DNA of 64,000 nucleotides from Micromonospora sp. MH99 (GCF_021442385.1 NZ_MUZA01000001.1:1-64000); one strand, 5' to 3'. Positions 24,404 through 34,074 are shown, counted from the stretch's first letter. Numbers and translations are program-made. Notes: generated by a model not told the origin, from the letters alone.

Positions 24404-25342
24404 TTGGAACTCGGTGCACGATGGCCTCGCCGGCCCGGCGCGACGCTGACCGAGGCGCGGCGAGCGACGAACCTTCCGGACGGGCCGGACGACCTGGACG
24501 CGCTGCCGCGCGTACCCGCGCCCCGACCGTGGCGATGGGTGGCCGGCGCGGTCGGCCTGGTGCTCGCGGCTCAGTTCGGGCACGGCCTGGTGACCAACCC
24601 GGCCTGGGAGTGGGGGACCTTCTTCGACTACCTGCTGAGCGAGACAGTGGTCTCGGCGGTGTGGGTCACCGTCCAACTGGTGCTCGTGTCCGGGGTCCTG
24701 GGGTTCGCGCTCGGCAGCCTCATCGGGGCGATGAGGCTGTCCCGCAGCCGGATGCTGCGCGGTGTGGCCGGGACGTACGTCTGGGCGCTGCGTTCGGTCC
24801 CGCTCATGGTGCAACTGCTCTTCTGGTTCAACCTGGCCTACCTCTACCGCCGGATCGGGCTGGGCATCCCGTTCGGCCCGGTCCTCGTGTCCGTCGACAC
24901 GCTGCACCTCATCGGCACGATGGCCGCCGCCGTCATCGGGCTGACGCTCCATCAGTCCGCGTACGCCGCGGAGATCATCCGCGGAGGGGTGGCCTCCGTC
25001 GACCCCGGGCAGATGGCGGCGGCGGAAGCCCTGGGCATCCCGCGGCTGCGCCAGTGGCGCCGGATCCTGTTGCCGCAGGCGATGCGCGCGATCCTGCCGA
25101 ACGCCGTCAACGAGATCGTCTCCCTGCTGAAGTCCACGTCGCTGGTGTCGGTGATGGCGATCGGTGAGCTCTTCTACCGCGTCCAGATCCTGTATGGACG
25201 CAACGGTCGCGTCGTACCGCTGCTGATGGTCGCCACCGTGTGGTACCTCGCGCTCACCACTGTGTTGACCCTTGTGCAGCACCGGGTGGAGCGCCGCTTC
25301 GCCTGGGTCGGCTCCGATGGCGACGGGCGGGCCGCCGCGTGA
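24404..25342 (+). CDS. amino-acid ABC transporter permease
   Basis: The protein has 312 residues from TTG 24404, with GAGGAG at 24393-24398. The polar-amino-acid permease domain (HEQRo type) carries VTVQLVLVSGVLGFALGSLIGAMRLS and the EAA loop AAEALGIPRLRQWRRILLPQAM, four or five membrane segments. The N-terminal 50 residues are an unusual hydrophilic extension before the first segment. Next gene overlaps by GTGA. With the two following genes it forms an importer of the glutamine/polar type; possible role is precursor uptake or product retrieval. Confidence 0.9.
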   Translation: MELGARWPRRPGATLTEARRATNLPDGPDDLDALPRVPAPRPWRWVAGAVGLVLAAQFGHGLVTNPAWEWGTFFDYLLSETVVSAVWVTVQLVLVSGVLGFALGSLIGAMRLSRSRMLRGVAGTYVWALRSVPLMVQLLFWFNLAYLYRRIGLGIPFGPVLVSVDTLHLIGTMAAAVIGLTLHQSAYAAEIIRGGVASVDPGQMAAAEALGIPRLRQWRRILLPQAMRAILPNAVNEIVSLLKSTSLVSVMAIGELFYRVQILYGRNGRVVPLLMVATVWYLALTTVLTLVQHRVERRFAWVGSDGDGRAAA

Positions 25343-26109
25343 AGGACGAGACCCCGGCCCTGGACGTACGCGGCGTCCACAAGGCGTTCGGCGGGACGGA
25401 GGTGCTGCGTGGTGTGGACCTCCGACTACGGCGCGGCGAGAGCGCGGCGGTGATCGGCCCGTCCGGCGCCGGCAAGTCGACCCTGTTGCGCGCCATCAAC
25501 CACCTCGAGGCCCCCGACCGGGGACACGTCCTGGTCGACGGCGAGCTGATGGGCTACCGCAGGCACCGCCGCGTCCTGGTCGCGCTCCGGGACCGGGAGC
25601 TGCTGCGGCAGCGTACCCGGATCGGCTTCGTCTTCCAGAACTTCAACCTGTTCCCGCATCTGACGGTGACCGAGAACATCATCGAGGCCCCCGTGGGCGC
25701 GCTGGGCGTGCCGCCCGCCCGGGCCCGGGAACGGGCAGCCCGGCTGCTTGCCCGCGTGGGTCTCGCCGACCGGGGTGGGGCCTATCCGCGTCAGCTGTCG
25801 GGCGGGCAGCAGCAGCGCGTCGCCATCGCCCGGGCCCTCGCCCTGGAGCCGGTCCTCCTCCTCTTCGACGAACCCACCTCGGCGCTCGACCCGGAGCTGG
25901 TGAACGAGGTGCTGACGGTGATCAAGGACCTCGCCCGGGAAGGCACGACGATGGTGGTGGCCACGCACGAACTGGGCTTCGCCCGCGAGATCGCCGACAC
26001 GGTGATCTTCCTGGACAGCGGTGTGGTCGTCGAGGCGGGTCCGCCCGAGCAACTCCTCGACGCTCCTCGCCACGCACGCACCCAGGCGTTCCTCGCCAAG
26101 GTCCTTTGA
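25339..26109 (+). CDS. amino-acid ABC transporter ATP-binding protein
   Basis: The protein has 256 residues; GTG 25339 overlaps the permease stop. Walker A IGPSGAGKSTLLRAINHLE, Q-loop FVFQNFNLFPHLTV, signature LSGGQQQRVAIARAL, Walker B LLLFDEPTSALDPE, switch THELGF: complete and typical of GlnQ/HisP-type ATPases. Confidence 0.93.
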   Translation: MKDETPALDVRGVHKAFGGTEVLRGVDLRLRRGESAAVIGPSGAGKSTLLRAINHLEAPDRGHVLVDGELMGYRRHRRVLVALRDRELLRQRTRIGFVFQNFNLFPHLTVTENIIEAPVGALGVPPARARERAARLLARVGLADRGGAYPRQLSGGQQQRVAIARALALEPVLLLFDEPTSALDPELVNEVLTVIKDLAREGTTMVVATHELGFAREIADTVIFLDSGVVVEAGPPEQLLDAPRHARTQAFLAKVL

Positions 26110-26162
26110 CCGCTCCACCCCCCATGACCCGTACCATCCGACACCCACGTCAGGACCCGCGA

Positions 26163-27140
26163 ATGAGACACCCGTCAGGGCGCGTCGCCGCAGCCCTCAC
26201 CGCCCTCTCCTGTTGCCTCGCCCTCGTGGTGACCGGCTGCGCGAACCCCGAGTCCGAGAAGACCGCGCCCCCGGCGAAGGCTGCCGACGGCACCCAGATG
26301 AACCTGTCCCCGAGCCAGGACAGACTGCACGCCCAGCGCATCGCGGCCATCGCCGACTCGGTGCCCGAGGCGGTCCGCGAGGACGGGTTCCTGGACATCG
26401 TCAACCTCGCCGGCACCGAGCCGCCACTGAGCTTCTACGCCACCGACAACCAGACGGTGATTGGTGTGGAGCCCGATCTGGCGACCCTGGTCGCGGACGT
26501 GCTTGGCCTGAAGCCGCGCTTCCACACCGTGTCGTGGGAGAACATCTTCATCGGCCTGGACAGCGGCAAGTACGAACTCGCCATGACCAACGTGACGGTG
26601 ACCGAGGAACGCAAGGATAAGTACGACTTCGCCACCTACCGGGCCGACGAGGTCGCCTTCGAGGCGCCCCGGGACGCGGACTGGACCGTGCGCGGCCCGA
26701 ACGACGTCGCCGGCCGGACCATCGCGGTGACCGCCGGTACCAACCAGGAACAGCTCCTGCGGACGTGGGACCGGCAGAACCGCGCGAAGAACCTTGATCC
26801 GGTCACCGTGAAGAACTTCCAGAATCCCGCCGACTACTACCTGGCGCTCGGTTCCGGCCGGGTCGACGCCTACCTCGGCCCCGGTCCGGCGGGTGCCTAC
26901 CACGCCGCCGCGAGCGGCAAGACCAAGGTGATCGGCACGTTCTCCAGCAGTGGCGATGGTCTGGAGGGGCGGATCGGTGCCACCGTGCGCAAGGAGAACG
27001 GTCTGATCGAGCCCGTCGCCAAGGCGCTCAACGTCGTCATGGCCGACGGTACCTACACCGAGGTGCTCAAGAGGTGGGGGCTCCAGGCGGAGGCCCTACC
27101 GAAATCGGAGGTCAACCCGCCGGGCATCCCCCGGTCCTGA
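26163..27140 (+). CDS. amino-acid ABC transporter substrate-binding lipoprotein
   Basis: The protein has 325 residues; ATG 26163. Signal peptide with lipobox LVVTGCANPE. The mature part is the type-II periplasmic-binding fold (SBP_bac_3): FYATDNQTVIGVEPDLATLVADVL, TNVTVTEERKDKYDF, IAVTAGTNQEQLL. A strong terminator hairpin follows. Confidence 0.92.
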   Translation: MRHPSGRVAAALTALSCCLALVVTGCANPESEKTAPPAKAADGTQMNLSPSQDRLHAQRIAAIADSVPEAVREDGFLDIVNLAGTEPPLSFYATDNQTVIGVEPDLATLVADVLGLKPRFHTVSWENIFIGLDSGKYELAMTNVTVTEERKDKYDFATYRADEVAFEAPRDADWTVRGPNDVAGRTIAVTAGTNQEQLLRTWDRQNRAKNLDPVTVKNFQNPADYYLALGSGRVDAYLGPGPAGAYHAAASGKTKVIGTFSSSGDGLEGRIGATVRKENGLIEPVAKALNVVMADGTYTEVLKRWGLQAEALPKSEVNPPGIPRS

Positions 27141-27149
27141 CGCCTGGTC

Positions 27150-27180
27150 GCTGTGCCCCACTCTCCGAGCGGGGCACAGC
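27150..27180. terminator. bidirectional terminator between the importer and homoserine dehydrogenase
   Basis: Perfect 10-bp stem gctgtgcccc (27150-27159) / ggggcacagc (27171-27180) with an 11-base loop, exactly between the stop at 27140 and the convergent stop at 27181. Confidence 0.85.
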
Positions 27181-28476
27181 TCACGCCTCCACGATGCGGA
27201 GGATGCCGCCGACGCCGAGGACGCTGTCGAGACTGCACAGTTCCGCCACGGCCTGCCTCATCGCGCCTTCCTCGGCACGGTGCGTGATGAAGACGACGCG
27301 CGCCTTCGAGGCACGGTCCTCCTGGGTGATGGAGCGGATGGACACCTGGTGGCGGCCCAACACCCCCGACACCTCGGACAGGACGCCCGGCGCGTCGGTG
27401 ACCTCCAACTTGAGGTAGTGGGGGTGCGCCAGCCGTTCGGTCGGTCGCAGCACCGCGGAACTGCCGAGCGGAACCCTCCGGTGGGTGCCGCGTCGCAGGT
27501 GGTCCGCCGCGGTGACCAGATCGCCGAGCAGAGCGGACGCGGAGGGCAACCGTCCGGCGCCGTGACCGTAGAACATCTGGTCGCCGGCCGCGCCGCCCTT
27601 GAGGAACACCGCGTTGTACGTGTGGCGCACGTTGGCGAGGGGATGGTTCTTGTCCACCAGGGCAGGGAAGACCTGGACGCCGATTTCGCGCTCGCCGGAG
27701 CCGGCCGCGCCGAAGACCTCGGCCTTGGCGATCGATTTGATCACGTACCCGAAACGCGCCGCGATGTCGAAGTCGTCGCGATCGAGCTTGTCGATCCCCT
27801 CGCGCTCGACGTCGTCGACGGCGATCGCGCGTTTGAAGGCGAGCGAGGCGAGGATGGCCAGCTTCGACGCGGAGTCCGCGCCCGTCACGTCGTTCGTGGG
27901 GTCGGGCTCGGCGTAGCCCTCCTCCTGTGCCTGGCGCAGGGCCTCGGCGTAGCCGAGCCCCTCTTCGGACATGCGCGTCAGCATGTAGTTGGACGTGCCG
28001 TTGACAATGCCGAGCACGCTTGTGATGTCCTCGCCGAGGAACGATTCCCGGAGTACGCGCAGGATCGGCACGGACGCGACGGCGGCAGTCTCGAAGAAGA
28101 GGTCGACGCCGCTGGCGTCGGCCGTGGAATACAGCTCCGGGCCGTGCTTGGCGATCAGTTCCTTGTTGGCGGTGACGACCGGCTTGCCGGCGCGAAGCGC
28201 GGCGAGCACGTAGGTGCGGGCGGGCTCGATGCCGCTCATCACCTCGACCACCACGTCGATGTCGTCGGCGTCGGTGATCGCCCGTACGTCGTCGGTGATG
28301 AGCGGGGTCAGCAGGCCCGAGCGCTTCTTCCCCGCGTCCCGTACGGCGATGCGCTTGAGTATCAGATCGATGCCGCTAATTTCCTGGATATCGGGAGCCC
28401 GACCCAGGAGAAATTCGGCGAAAGCCGCTCCGACGTTGCCGCAACCGAGCATACCCACGTTCACGGGACGATCCAT
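27181..28476 (-). CDS. hom: homoserine dehydrogenase with ACT domain
   Basis: The protein has 431 residues; ATG 28476. NAD(P)-binding GMLGCGNVGAAFAE, catalytic-domain text NGTSNYMLTRMSEEG (substrate site) and EPDPTNDVTGADSASKLAILASLAF, then a C-terminal ACT domain at about 350-431 (HYLKLEVTDAPGVLSEVSGVL) for threonine feedback. It converts aspartate semialdehyde to homoserine. The usual neighbours thrC and thrB are absent, and it sits inside the cluster, so it is probably a dedicated precursor-supply copy. Confidence 0.93.
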   Translation of the reverse strand: MDRPVNVGMLGCGNVGAAFAEFLLGRAPDIQEISGIDLILKRIAVRDAGKKRSGLLTPLITDDVRAITDADDIDVVVEVMSGIEPARTYVLAALRAGKPVVTANKELIAKHGPELYSTADASGVDLFFETAAVASVPILRVLRESFLGEDITSVLGIVNGTSNYMLTRMSEEGLGYAEALRQAQEEGYAEPDPTNDVTGADSASKLAILASLAFKRAIAVDDVEREGIDKLDRDDFDIAARFGYVIKSIAKAEVFGAAGSGEREIGVQVFPALVDKNHPLANVRHTYNAVFLKGGAAGDQMFYGHGAGRLPSASALLGDLVTAADHLRRGTHRRVPLGSSAVLRPTERLAHPHYLKLEVTDAPGVLSEVSGVLGRHQVSIRSITQEDRASKARVVFITHRAEEGAMRQAVAELCSLDSVLGVGGILRIVEA

Positions 28477-28801
28477 GGCGGGAGCATATACGCCTGCATC
28501 GTCCGGTCACCGCCGCTCTGCTGCGCCGTCTTGGATGGTGAAACCGGCCGCAAAGAAAAAATCTTCTGCGTGGCCGCTCGACGGCCGTCGGCGGGGAGTC
28601 GGTCGGAAGAGGCGGAGCCCGCGGGACCACCGAACCGACCAGTTGGGGACGCCGCTTCGGGCGGATCGGCCGTAAAGCCGTACTTATGTCTGCCCCAAGA
28701 AAACGTCACTACTGGCCGCTGTCCGGGCGTGCTGGAATGAAGAGCGCTGCTCGGCGTGCCGGGCCGCGCAGCCATCTCGCCATCGTCTTGGAGGAAGCCC
28801 G
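28477..28801. promoter_or_regulatory. divergent promoter region, homoserine dehydrogenase versus ATP-grasp operon
   Basis: No gene in these 325 bp. It must hold promoters for hom (-) and the ATP-grasp/exporter operon (+). A short A-rich patch (aaagaaaaaatc, 28553-28564) lies 77 bp upstream of hom. No operator recognised. Confidence 0.45.
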
Positions 28802-30094
28802 GTGCGGGTCCTCGTCCTGGAATGCGCCCTGTCGTTGGACGTCAATGCCGCCATGATCGCTGACTACGCCGATGTCGCCCGACGACACGGTGATCTCAGC
28901 CTGACCGTGCTGACCAGGGAGGGTGTGCGGGACAGGTTGGCGGGTGGGGTTCCGGAGGAGGTCGAACTCCTCGAGGAGGTGCCCGACTACTTCACGCCCG
29001 GGGCCGTCGAGCGACGGGCCATGGAACTGCTCCGGAACTCCTCGTACGACCTCCTGTTCGCCCCGCGGGAGGGGGACGTCGTACGAGCCGCGCGTATCCG
29101 GGAGAAATTCGGTATCGAGGGCCAGAACGTCGAGAGCGCACGGGCGTACCGCGACAAGCTGGAGATGAAGCGGCGGGTGGCCGCCGCCGGTCTCGACGTC
29201 TGGCCCTCGTACCGCGTCGACGACGCGGTCGACTTCTGGAATGCCGTCGACGAGCTGGGATATCCCCTCGTCCTCAAGTCCCGGTCGGCCTGGGCCGGCG
29301 AGACCGCGGCTTTCGTCTACGACGAATCAGGCGCGCGGCAGGCAGCGTCGGACTGTTTCGGCCGACTCTCCGCCGATGTGCCCGCGCACAGCGTCGCCGA
29401 GCCGATGGCGGGTTCGGTGATGTACCACGTCGACGGAGTGCGCCATGACGGCGAGTTCCTCTACCTCATCCCGTCGCAGTACTACGGCTTCGGGACCGGG
29501 CGCGCTGTGGGCGAGCACGTCGGCTCCTTCGGTTCCGTCATGCTCGACCCGGCTTCGGCCGTCGGCCGTGGCCTGGTGGAGTTCGTCGAGGCGGTCGTGG
29601 CGGCCCTGCCCAACGCCCGGACTTCCGCGTTCCACGCCGAGGTGTGGGGCGACGTGAACGGCAGGCTCCAGCTCAACGAGATCGCCGCGCGCGCCGGCGG
29701 GCACTTCACCATGACCAATGCGGGTGCGGCGACCGGTCTCCTACCCGACAAGCTGTGCCTCGGGCTCGCCGCCGGCATGAAGCCGGAGCAGTTGGGCTTC
29801 GTCGGAGACGAGCACATCCGGCCGGTGGCCGGATTCGGCCTGCCGTACCGCGCGGGCAGGGTGGTGACGCTGCCCGACCGCTGCGAACTCCCCTCGGTGC
29901 TCAAGTTCGTCCTGCCGGAGTGGCTGGTCCCCGGCGCGACGATCCCCCTGCCCACGAGCTGGTTCGACACCATCGGAGACGTCACGCTGACCACCCCCTC
30001 CTACGACGGGTTGCGGCCCGAGATGGAGCGGGTCGTCCGCTGGGCGGAGGACGCCATGAAGATTCAGCCCGACGAAGCCGGCCTGATCCGCTGA
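28802..30094 (+). CDS. ATP-grasp ligase 1
   Basis: The protein has 430 residues; GTG 28802 after GGAGGAAG. The ATP-grasp core includes YRDKLEMKRRVAAAGLDVWPSY, YPLVLKSRSAWAGE, FHAEVWGDVNGRLQLNEIAARAGGH (metal-binding E/N). ATP-grasp ligases activate a carboxylate as acyl phosphate and join it to an amine; in small clusters they build peptide bonds without an NRPS. This is the first gene of an operon with exporter genes. No substrate can be read from sequence. Confidence 0.88.
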   Translation: MRVLVLECALSLDVNAAMIADYADVARRHGDLSLTVLTREGVRDRLAGGVPEEVELLEEVPDYFTPGAVERRAMELLRNSSYDLLFAPREGDVVRAARIREKFGIEGQNVESARAYRDKLEMKRRVAAAGLDVWPSYRVDDAVDFWNAVDELGYPLVLKSRSAWAGETAAFVYDESGARQAASDCFGRLSADVPAHSVAEPMAGSVMYHVDGVRHDGEFLYLIPSQYYGFGTGRAVGEHVGSFGSVMLDPASAVGRGLVEFVEAVVAALPNARTSAFHAEVWGDVNGRLQLNEIAARAGGHFTMTNAGAATGLLPDKLCLGLAAGMKPEQLGFVGDEHIRPVAGFGLPYRAGRVVTLPDRCELPSVLKFVLPEWLVPGATIPLPTSWFDTIGDVTLTTPSYDGLRPEMERVVRWAEDAMKIQPDEAGLIR

Positions 30095-30158
30095 CGCCGT
30101 CGGACGACCGGCGAAGCGGACCGGGACCTGGCGGGAGCATCATTCACGGGGAGACGAG

Positions 30159-31112
30159 ATGACGCAGGCGCTGTCCTGGGGGCAGCCGGCATCGGTTGTG
30201 CATGCCCGGGGCCTCACCAAGTCCTACGGCGGCCCGGCTGCCGTCGACGGGGTGGACCTGGAGATCTGGGCCGGTGAGTCCGTCGGGATCCTGGGGCCCA
30301 ACGGTGCCGGCAAGACATCGCTCATGCGCATGCTGAGCTGTGTCTCCCTCCCGTCGGCCGGCTCGCTGCGCATTTTCGGGCTGGATGCTGCGAAGCAGAG
30401 CCGCGACATCCGGCGGCGGCTGGGCATCGTGCATCAGGAAGACATCCTCGACTCGGAGCTGACCGTCGCCGAGAACATCTACATCTACGGCAGGTATTTC
30501 GGGATGCCCCGTGCGGTGATCCGCGAGAACAGCGCCGAGCTGCTGGAGTTCGCCAAGCTGTCGGATCGTGCGGACTCCCGCGTAGAGACCCTCTCCGGAG
30601 GGATGAAGCGGCGACTGAGTATCGCCCGTGCCCTGGTCAGCAAGCCGGAAGTCCTGTTGCTCGACGAGCCGACGACCGGCCTCGACCCGCAGGCGCGGCA
30701 CGTGCTCTGGGATCGGCTGGCGATGCTGAAGACTCGTGGCGTCACGTTGATCCTGACGACCCACTTCATGGACGAGGCCGAGCAGCTGTGCGACCGGATT
30801 CTGCTCATGGATCGGGGGAGCCTCCGGGACGAGGGCGCTCCGCAGGAGCTCGTCACGCGCTATGCGTCGAAGGACGTCGTGGAGATCCGCGCGAGCGGCG
30901 CAGCGGACGTGTCCGCGCTGGCGGAGCTGGTCGGCAAGATCGGCAATCGGATGGAGCAGCTGCCCAACCGGCTGTTGCTCCACGTCGACGACGGTGATCT
31001 CGCCCTGCGCGCGGTGATCGACCTCGGCGTCGACCCCCGGGCCTGCCTGGTCCGGCGTGGCTCGCTGGAAGACGTCTTCCTAAGGCTCAGCGGCCGGAGC
31101 CTGCTGGGGTGA
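30159..31112 (+). CDS. ABC-2 exporter ATPase (DrrA/NodI type)
   Basis: The protein has 317 residues; ATG 30159 after GGGGAG. Walker A LGPNGAGKTSLMRMLS, signature TLSGGMKRRLSIARAL, Walker B LLLDEPTTGLDPQARHVLWD, switch LTTHFMDEAEQLCDR. The C-terminal extension is typical of drug-resistance exporter ATPases. Next gene overlaps by GTGA. Likely product export and self-resistance. Confidence 0.92.
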   Translation: MTQALSWGQPASVVHARGLTKSYGGPAAVDGVDLEIWAGESVGILGPNGAGKTSLMRMLSCVSLPSAGSLRIFGLDAAKQSRDIRRRLGIVHQEDILDSELTVAENIYIYGRYFGMPRAVIRENSAELLEFAKLSDRADSRVETLSGGMKRRLSIARALVSKPEVLLLDEPTTGLDPQARHVLWDRLAMLKTRGVTLILTTHFMDEAEQLCDRILLMDRGSLRDEGAPQELVTRYASKDVVEIRASGAADVSALAELVGKIGNRMEQLPNRLLLHVDDGDLALRAVIDLGVDPRACLVRRGSLEDVFLRLSGRSLLG

Positions 31113-31885
31113 CGATGCCCTCGATCCTTGTCGCCTGCGAACACTGGCTGCTCCAGTACCGCCGCACCTGGCGAGGTACGCTCACCAGCTCGATTCTCGC
31201 GCCGCTGCTCTACCTGGCGACGCTCGGGCTCGGCCTCGGCGCGAGCTTCGATCTGCAGGTCCAGGCCCACACCCAGCGGGTTGACTACGTCGTGTTCGTC
31301 GCCCCGGGTCTGCTGGCCGGCTGGGCGCTGCAGACCGCGGCCGAAGTGTCGGCGTACCCGGTAGCCACCGCGATGCGGATGGACCGCACGTATCACGGCA
31401 TGGCGTCCTCACCGGTCGGCTACCGCGGAGCGTACGCGGGACACCTGGCCTTCATCGCGCTGCGTGTCGCCATCAACTGCGCGATCTTCCTGGCGGTGCT
31501 GGGCGCCCTCGGGATCGTCACCTCGTGGTGGGCGGTGGTCGCGCTCTTCGTGGCGGTGCTCACCGGCATGTCGTGTGCCGCGCCTATCCTCGCGTTCTCG
31601 GCCGCGATCACGCGGGACGCGAGCCTGACGACTCTCACGCGCCTTGTCGTGACGCCGCTGTTCCTGTTCTCCGGGATCTTCTACCCGGTCAGCGTCTTCC
31701 CCACCGTGCTGCAGTGGCTGATCTCCGTCACGCCGCTCTGGAACGGGGCGGAACTCTGCCGGCAGTTGATGACGGGCCACGCGGACCTCCGGCCGGCACT
31801 GCTGCACCTGTTGGTCCTCGGGTGCTACCTGCTGCTCGGCACGGTCGCGGCCGAGCGGATGTTCAAGAGGCGATTGACCCTATGA
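31109..31885 (+). CDS. ABC-2 exporter permease 1
   Basis: The protein has 258 residues; GTG 31109 (ATG 31115 is possible). Six membrane segments with the ABC-2 motif at the C-terminal half (VTPLFLFSGIFYPVSVFPTVLQWL). NodJ/DrrB-like. Overlaps both neighbours. Confidence 0.9.
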   Translation: MTMPSILVACEHWLLQYRRTWRGTLTSSILAPLLYLATLGLGLGASFDLQVQAHTQRVDYVVFVAPGLLAGWALQTAAEVSAYPVATAMRMDRTYHGMASSPVGYRGAYAGHLAFIALRVAINCAIFLAVLGALGIVTSWWAVVALFVAVLTGMSCAAPILAFSAAITRDASLTTLTRLVVTPLFLFSGIFYPVSVFPTVLQWLISVTPLWNGAELCRQLMTGHADLRPALLHLLVLGCYLLLGTVAAERMFKRRLTL

Positions 31886-32655
31886 AGTCGGCAATTCTCA
31901 CGGATGTCAGCGCGGTAGTCGAGCGGAACTTTCTGGTCGCCCGGAAGACCTGGTCGGTCCTGCTGTCGGGCATGATCGAACCGGTCCTGTTCCTGCTCTC
32001 CATCGGACTCGGTCTCGGTTCGCTGCTCGGGCCGGTGGAGGTGGGCGGCGAGACGGTGCCGTACCTCGTCTACTTCGCCCCGGCCCTCATCGCGACATCC
32101 GCCATGAACGGCGCCCTGTACGACTCGACAGTGAACTTCTTCTGGAAGCTGCGCTACCGACGCCTCTACAAGCAGCTTCTGTCGGCGCCGATGAACATCA
32201 AGGGCATAGTCGCCGGAGAGATCGTCTGGGCGCAGCTCCGGGGTGTGGTCTACGCGGTCGTGATGTTGGTGATCATCGGCGTGTGCGGCGGCCTCAGATC
32301 CCCCTGGGCCGCACTCGCCGTACCGGCCGCGTTGGTGGTGGGATTCGCCTTCGCGGCCATCGGCGTCGCGATCGCCACGGTGATGCGCAACTGGCAGGAT
32401 CTCGACCCGGTCCGCTTCGGCACGCTGGTGCTCTTCCTCGCGAGCGGCACGTTCTTCCCCACGTCGGCTTACCCGCCGGCCGTCGGTCACCTGGTCGAGC
32501 TCTCGCCCCTGTACGCGTCCAACGAACTGGTCAGGGCGTTCTGCGTCGGGCGGGTCGGTGCCGCCCAACTGCTCCAAGTGGCCTATCTGGTGGCCCTGAC
32601 CGTGGGCGCCCTCTGGATCGCCGTGCGTCGTTTCGGGCGCCTGCACGCCGACTGA
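31882..32655 (+). CDS. ABC-2 exporter permease 2
   Basis: The protein has 257 residues; ATG 31882 overlaps the previous stop (ATGA). ABC-2 permease fold with six segments; the signature FLASGTFFPTSAYPPAVGHLVELSPLY matches its partner, so the pore is likely a heterodimer of the two permeases driven by the ATPase at 30159. Confidence 0.9.
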   Translation: MKSAILTDVSAVVERNFLVARKTWSVLLSGMIEPVLFLLSIGLGLGSLLGPVEVGGETVPYLVYFAPALIATSAMNGALYDSTVNFFWKLRYRRLYKQLLSAPMNIKGIVAGEIVWAQLRGVVYAVVMLVIIGVCGGLRSPWAALAVPAALVVGFAFAAIGVAIATVMRNWQDLDPVRFGTLVLFLASGTFFPTSAYPPAVGHLVELSPLYASNELVRAFCVGRVGAAQLLQVAYLVALTVGALWIAVRRFGRLHAD

Positions 32656-32713
32656 GCGCCGGCCCGCCCATCTCCCACCTGTGGGAGGAGAACCTCCGAA
32701 GGAGCCTGACGTC

Positions 32714-34033
32714 GTGCAGAACACGAGCCGCCACGTTGTTCATCTCGGTTTCGCCGAGCAGCACCTCGACTCGATCGAGTTCGGCGACCACCAAGTGTCC
32801 CTGCTGGTGCACCGGCACGTCGTCGAGCAGATGTCACCCGCCGCGCGGCAGCGGTTCGTCCGCATCGGCGTACTGGACGTGCCGCACACGCTGGACTTCG
32901 AGGACTACGACCGGGCGCTCGACCAGATGATCCCGCTGGTCGAGGAGTTCGCCACCGAACTGGGTCCGCCGGTCGCCGTCGTCGCCATGTACGAGCACGT
33001 CACCCTGCCGGCGGCCCGGCTGCGCGAGCACTTCGGCATTGCGGGCGTCGGCGTCGAGACGGCGGTGCTCTGCCGCGACAAGGTCCGCATGAAGGAGGCG
33101 ATGCGGGGCAGCGGGGTACGCGTTCCCGCGTTCTGGGCGGTCGGCGCAGCCACCCCGTACGCCGACCTGGAGAGGATCGCGGCCGCCGTGCCGGGCGGGA
33201 TCGTCCTGAAGCCGCAACGCCAGGCCGGCAGCTTCGGCATCAGGGTCTTCCGCGACGCGGCGGAGTTCCTCACGTACGCCCAGGCGCACGGCATCCCCGA
33301 CGATCACGAGGTGGAGGAATTCGTCGCGGGCGAGGTGTGCCACGTGGACGGCGTGGTACGGGACGGCCAGATCCGCTTCATCAGCGCCTCTCGGTACATC
33401 GGCGACTGCTTCAACTTCCGGACCGGCACGGAGCACCTCTCGTCCGTCACGTTCGACGACGCGGCGACGCTGGCGCGGATCAGCGACTTCACCGCCCTCG
33501 TGCTGAAGTCGCTGAGATTGCACACCAGCACCTTCCATCTGGAGCTGTTCCTCACCCCCGACGATGAGCTGATCTTCCTTGAGGTCGCCAACCGCTTCGG
33601 CGGCGCCTACATCGGTGAGGCCATCCACGCCGTCTACGGCGTGGACCTGGTCCGCGAGTCCGTCCTCGCCTGTATGGGCCTGCCGTCCGAGGTCGGGACC
33701 GTCACCGACATCCTGGGGTACGCAGAGGTCGGAGCCTCCGGTTGGCTCTACCCGGCCCTGCCGGAGATCCGGCCCTGCGTCGTCAAGCGCATCCGCGGCC
33801 TCGACACCTGCCCGGACTCCGTGGTGCTGTCCGAGATCCCCAACATCGGCCAGACGCTGAACGACGACATCACGGCCTTCCCCAGTGCGGGCAGGTTCGT
33901 GCTGGCCGGAGCGAGCACGGCGGAGGTCGAGCGCGACATCCGACACCTCGCCGCCACGTACGCCCTGGAAACCTGCCCGCCGGCTACCTGGTCACGAGAC
34001 TGCGCAGTGCCGCCAGGACCGCACGGTTGCTGA
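32714..34033 (+). CDS. ATP-grasp ligase 2
   Basis: The protein has 439 residues from GTG 32714, which has AAGGAG about 10 bases upstream; an in-frame GTG at 32681 lies in a small hairpin (ctcccac/gtgggag). ATP-grasp features: ETAVLCRDKVRMKEAMRGSGVRVP, GIVLKPQRQAGSFGIRVF, LELFLTPDDELIFLEVANRFGG. It has a similar layout to ligase 1 but little close identity, so it probably joins a different pair of substrates. Confidence 0.87.
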   Translation: MQNTSRHVVHLGFAEQHLDSIEFGDHQVSLLVHRHVVEQMSPAARQRFVRIGVLDVPHTLDFEDYDRALDQMIPLVEEFATELGPPVAVVAMYEHVTLPAARLREHFGIAGVGVETAVLCRDKVRMKEAMRGSGVRVPAFWAVGAATPYADLERIAAAVPGGIVLKPQRQAGSFGIRVFRDAAEFLTYAQAHGIPDDHEVEEFVAGEVCHVDGVVRDGQIRFISASRYIGDCFNFRTGTEHLSSVTFDDAATLARISDFTALVLKSLRLHTSTFHLELFLTPDDELIFLEVANRFGGAYIGEAIHAVYGVDLVRESVLACMGLPSEVGTVTDILGYAEVGASGWLYPALPEIRPCVVKRIRGLDTCPDSVVLSEIPNIGQTLNDDITAFPSAGRFVLAGASTAEVERDIRHLAATYALETCPPATWSRDCAVPPGPHGC

Positions 34034-34047
34034 CCGTGGCCCGTCGC

Positions 34048-34074
34048 TCCGGATATCCGGAACCGATATCCGGA
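34048..34074. repeat. palindrome plus direct repeat of gatatccgga
   Basis: tccggatatccgga (34048-34061) is a perfect 14-bp palindrome; its half gatatccgga recurs at 34065-34074. It lies between ATP-grasp ligase 2 and the flavin reductase. Such a close repeat may be an operator of an ArsR- or TetR-type regulator. Confidence 0.6.
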
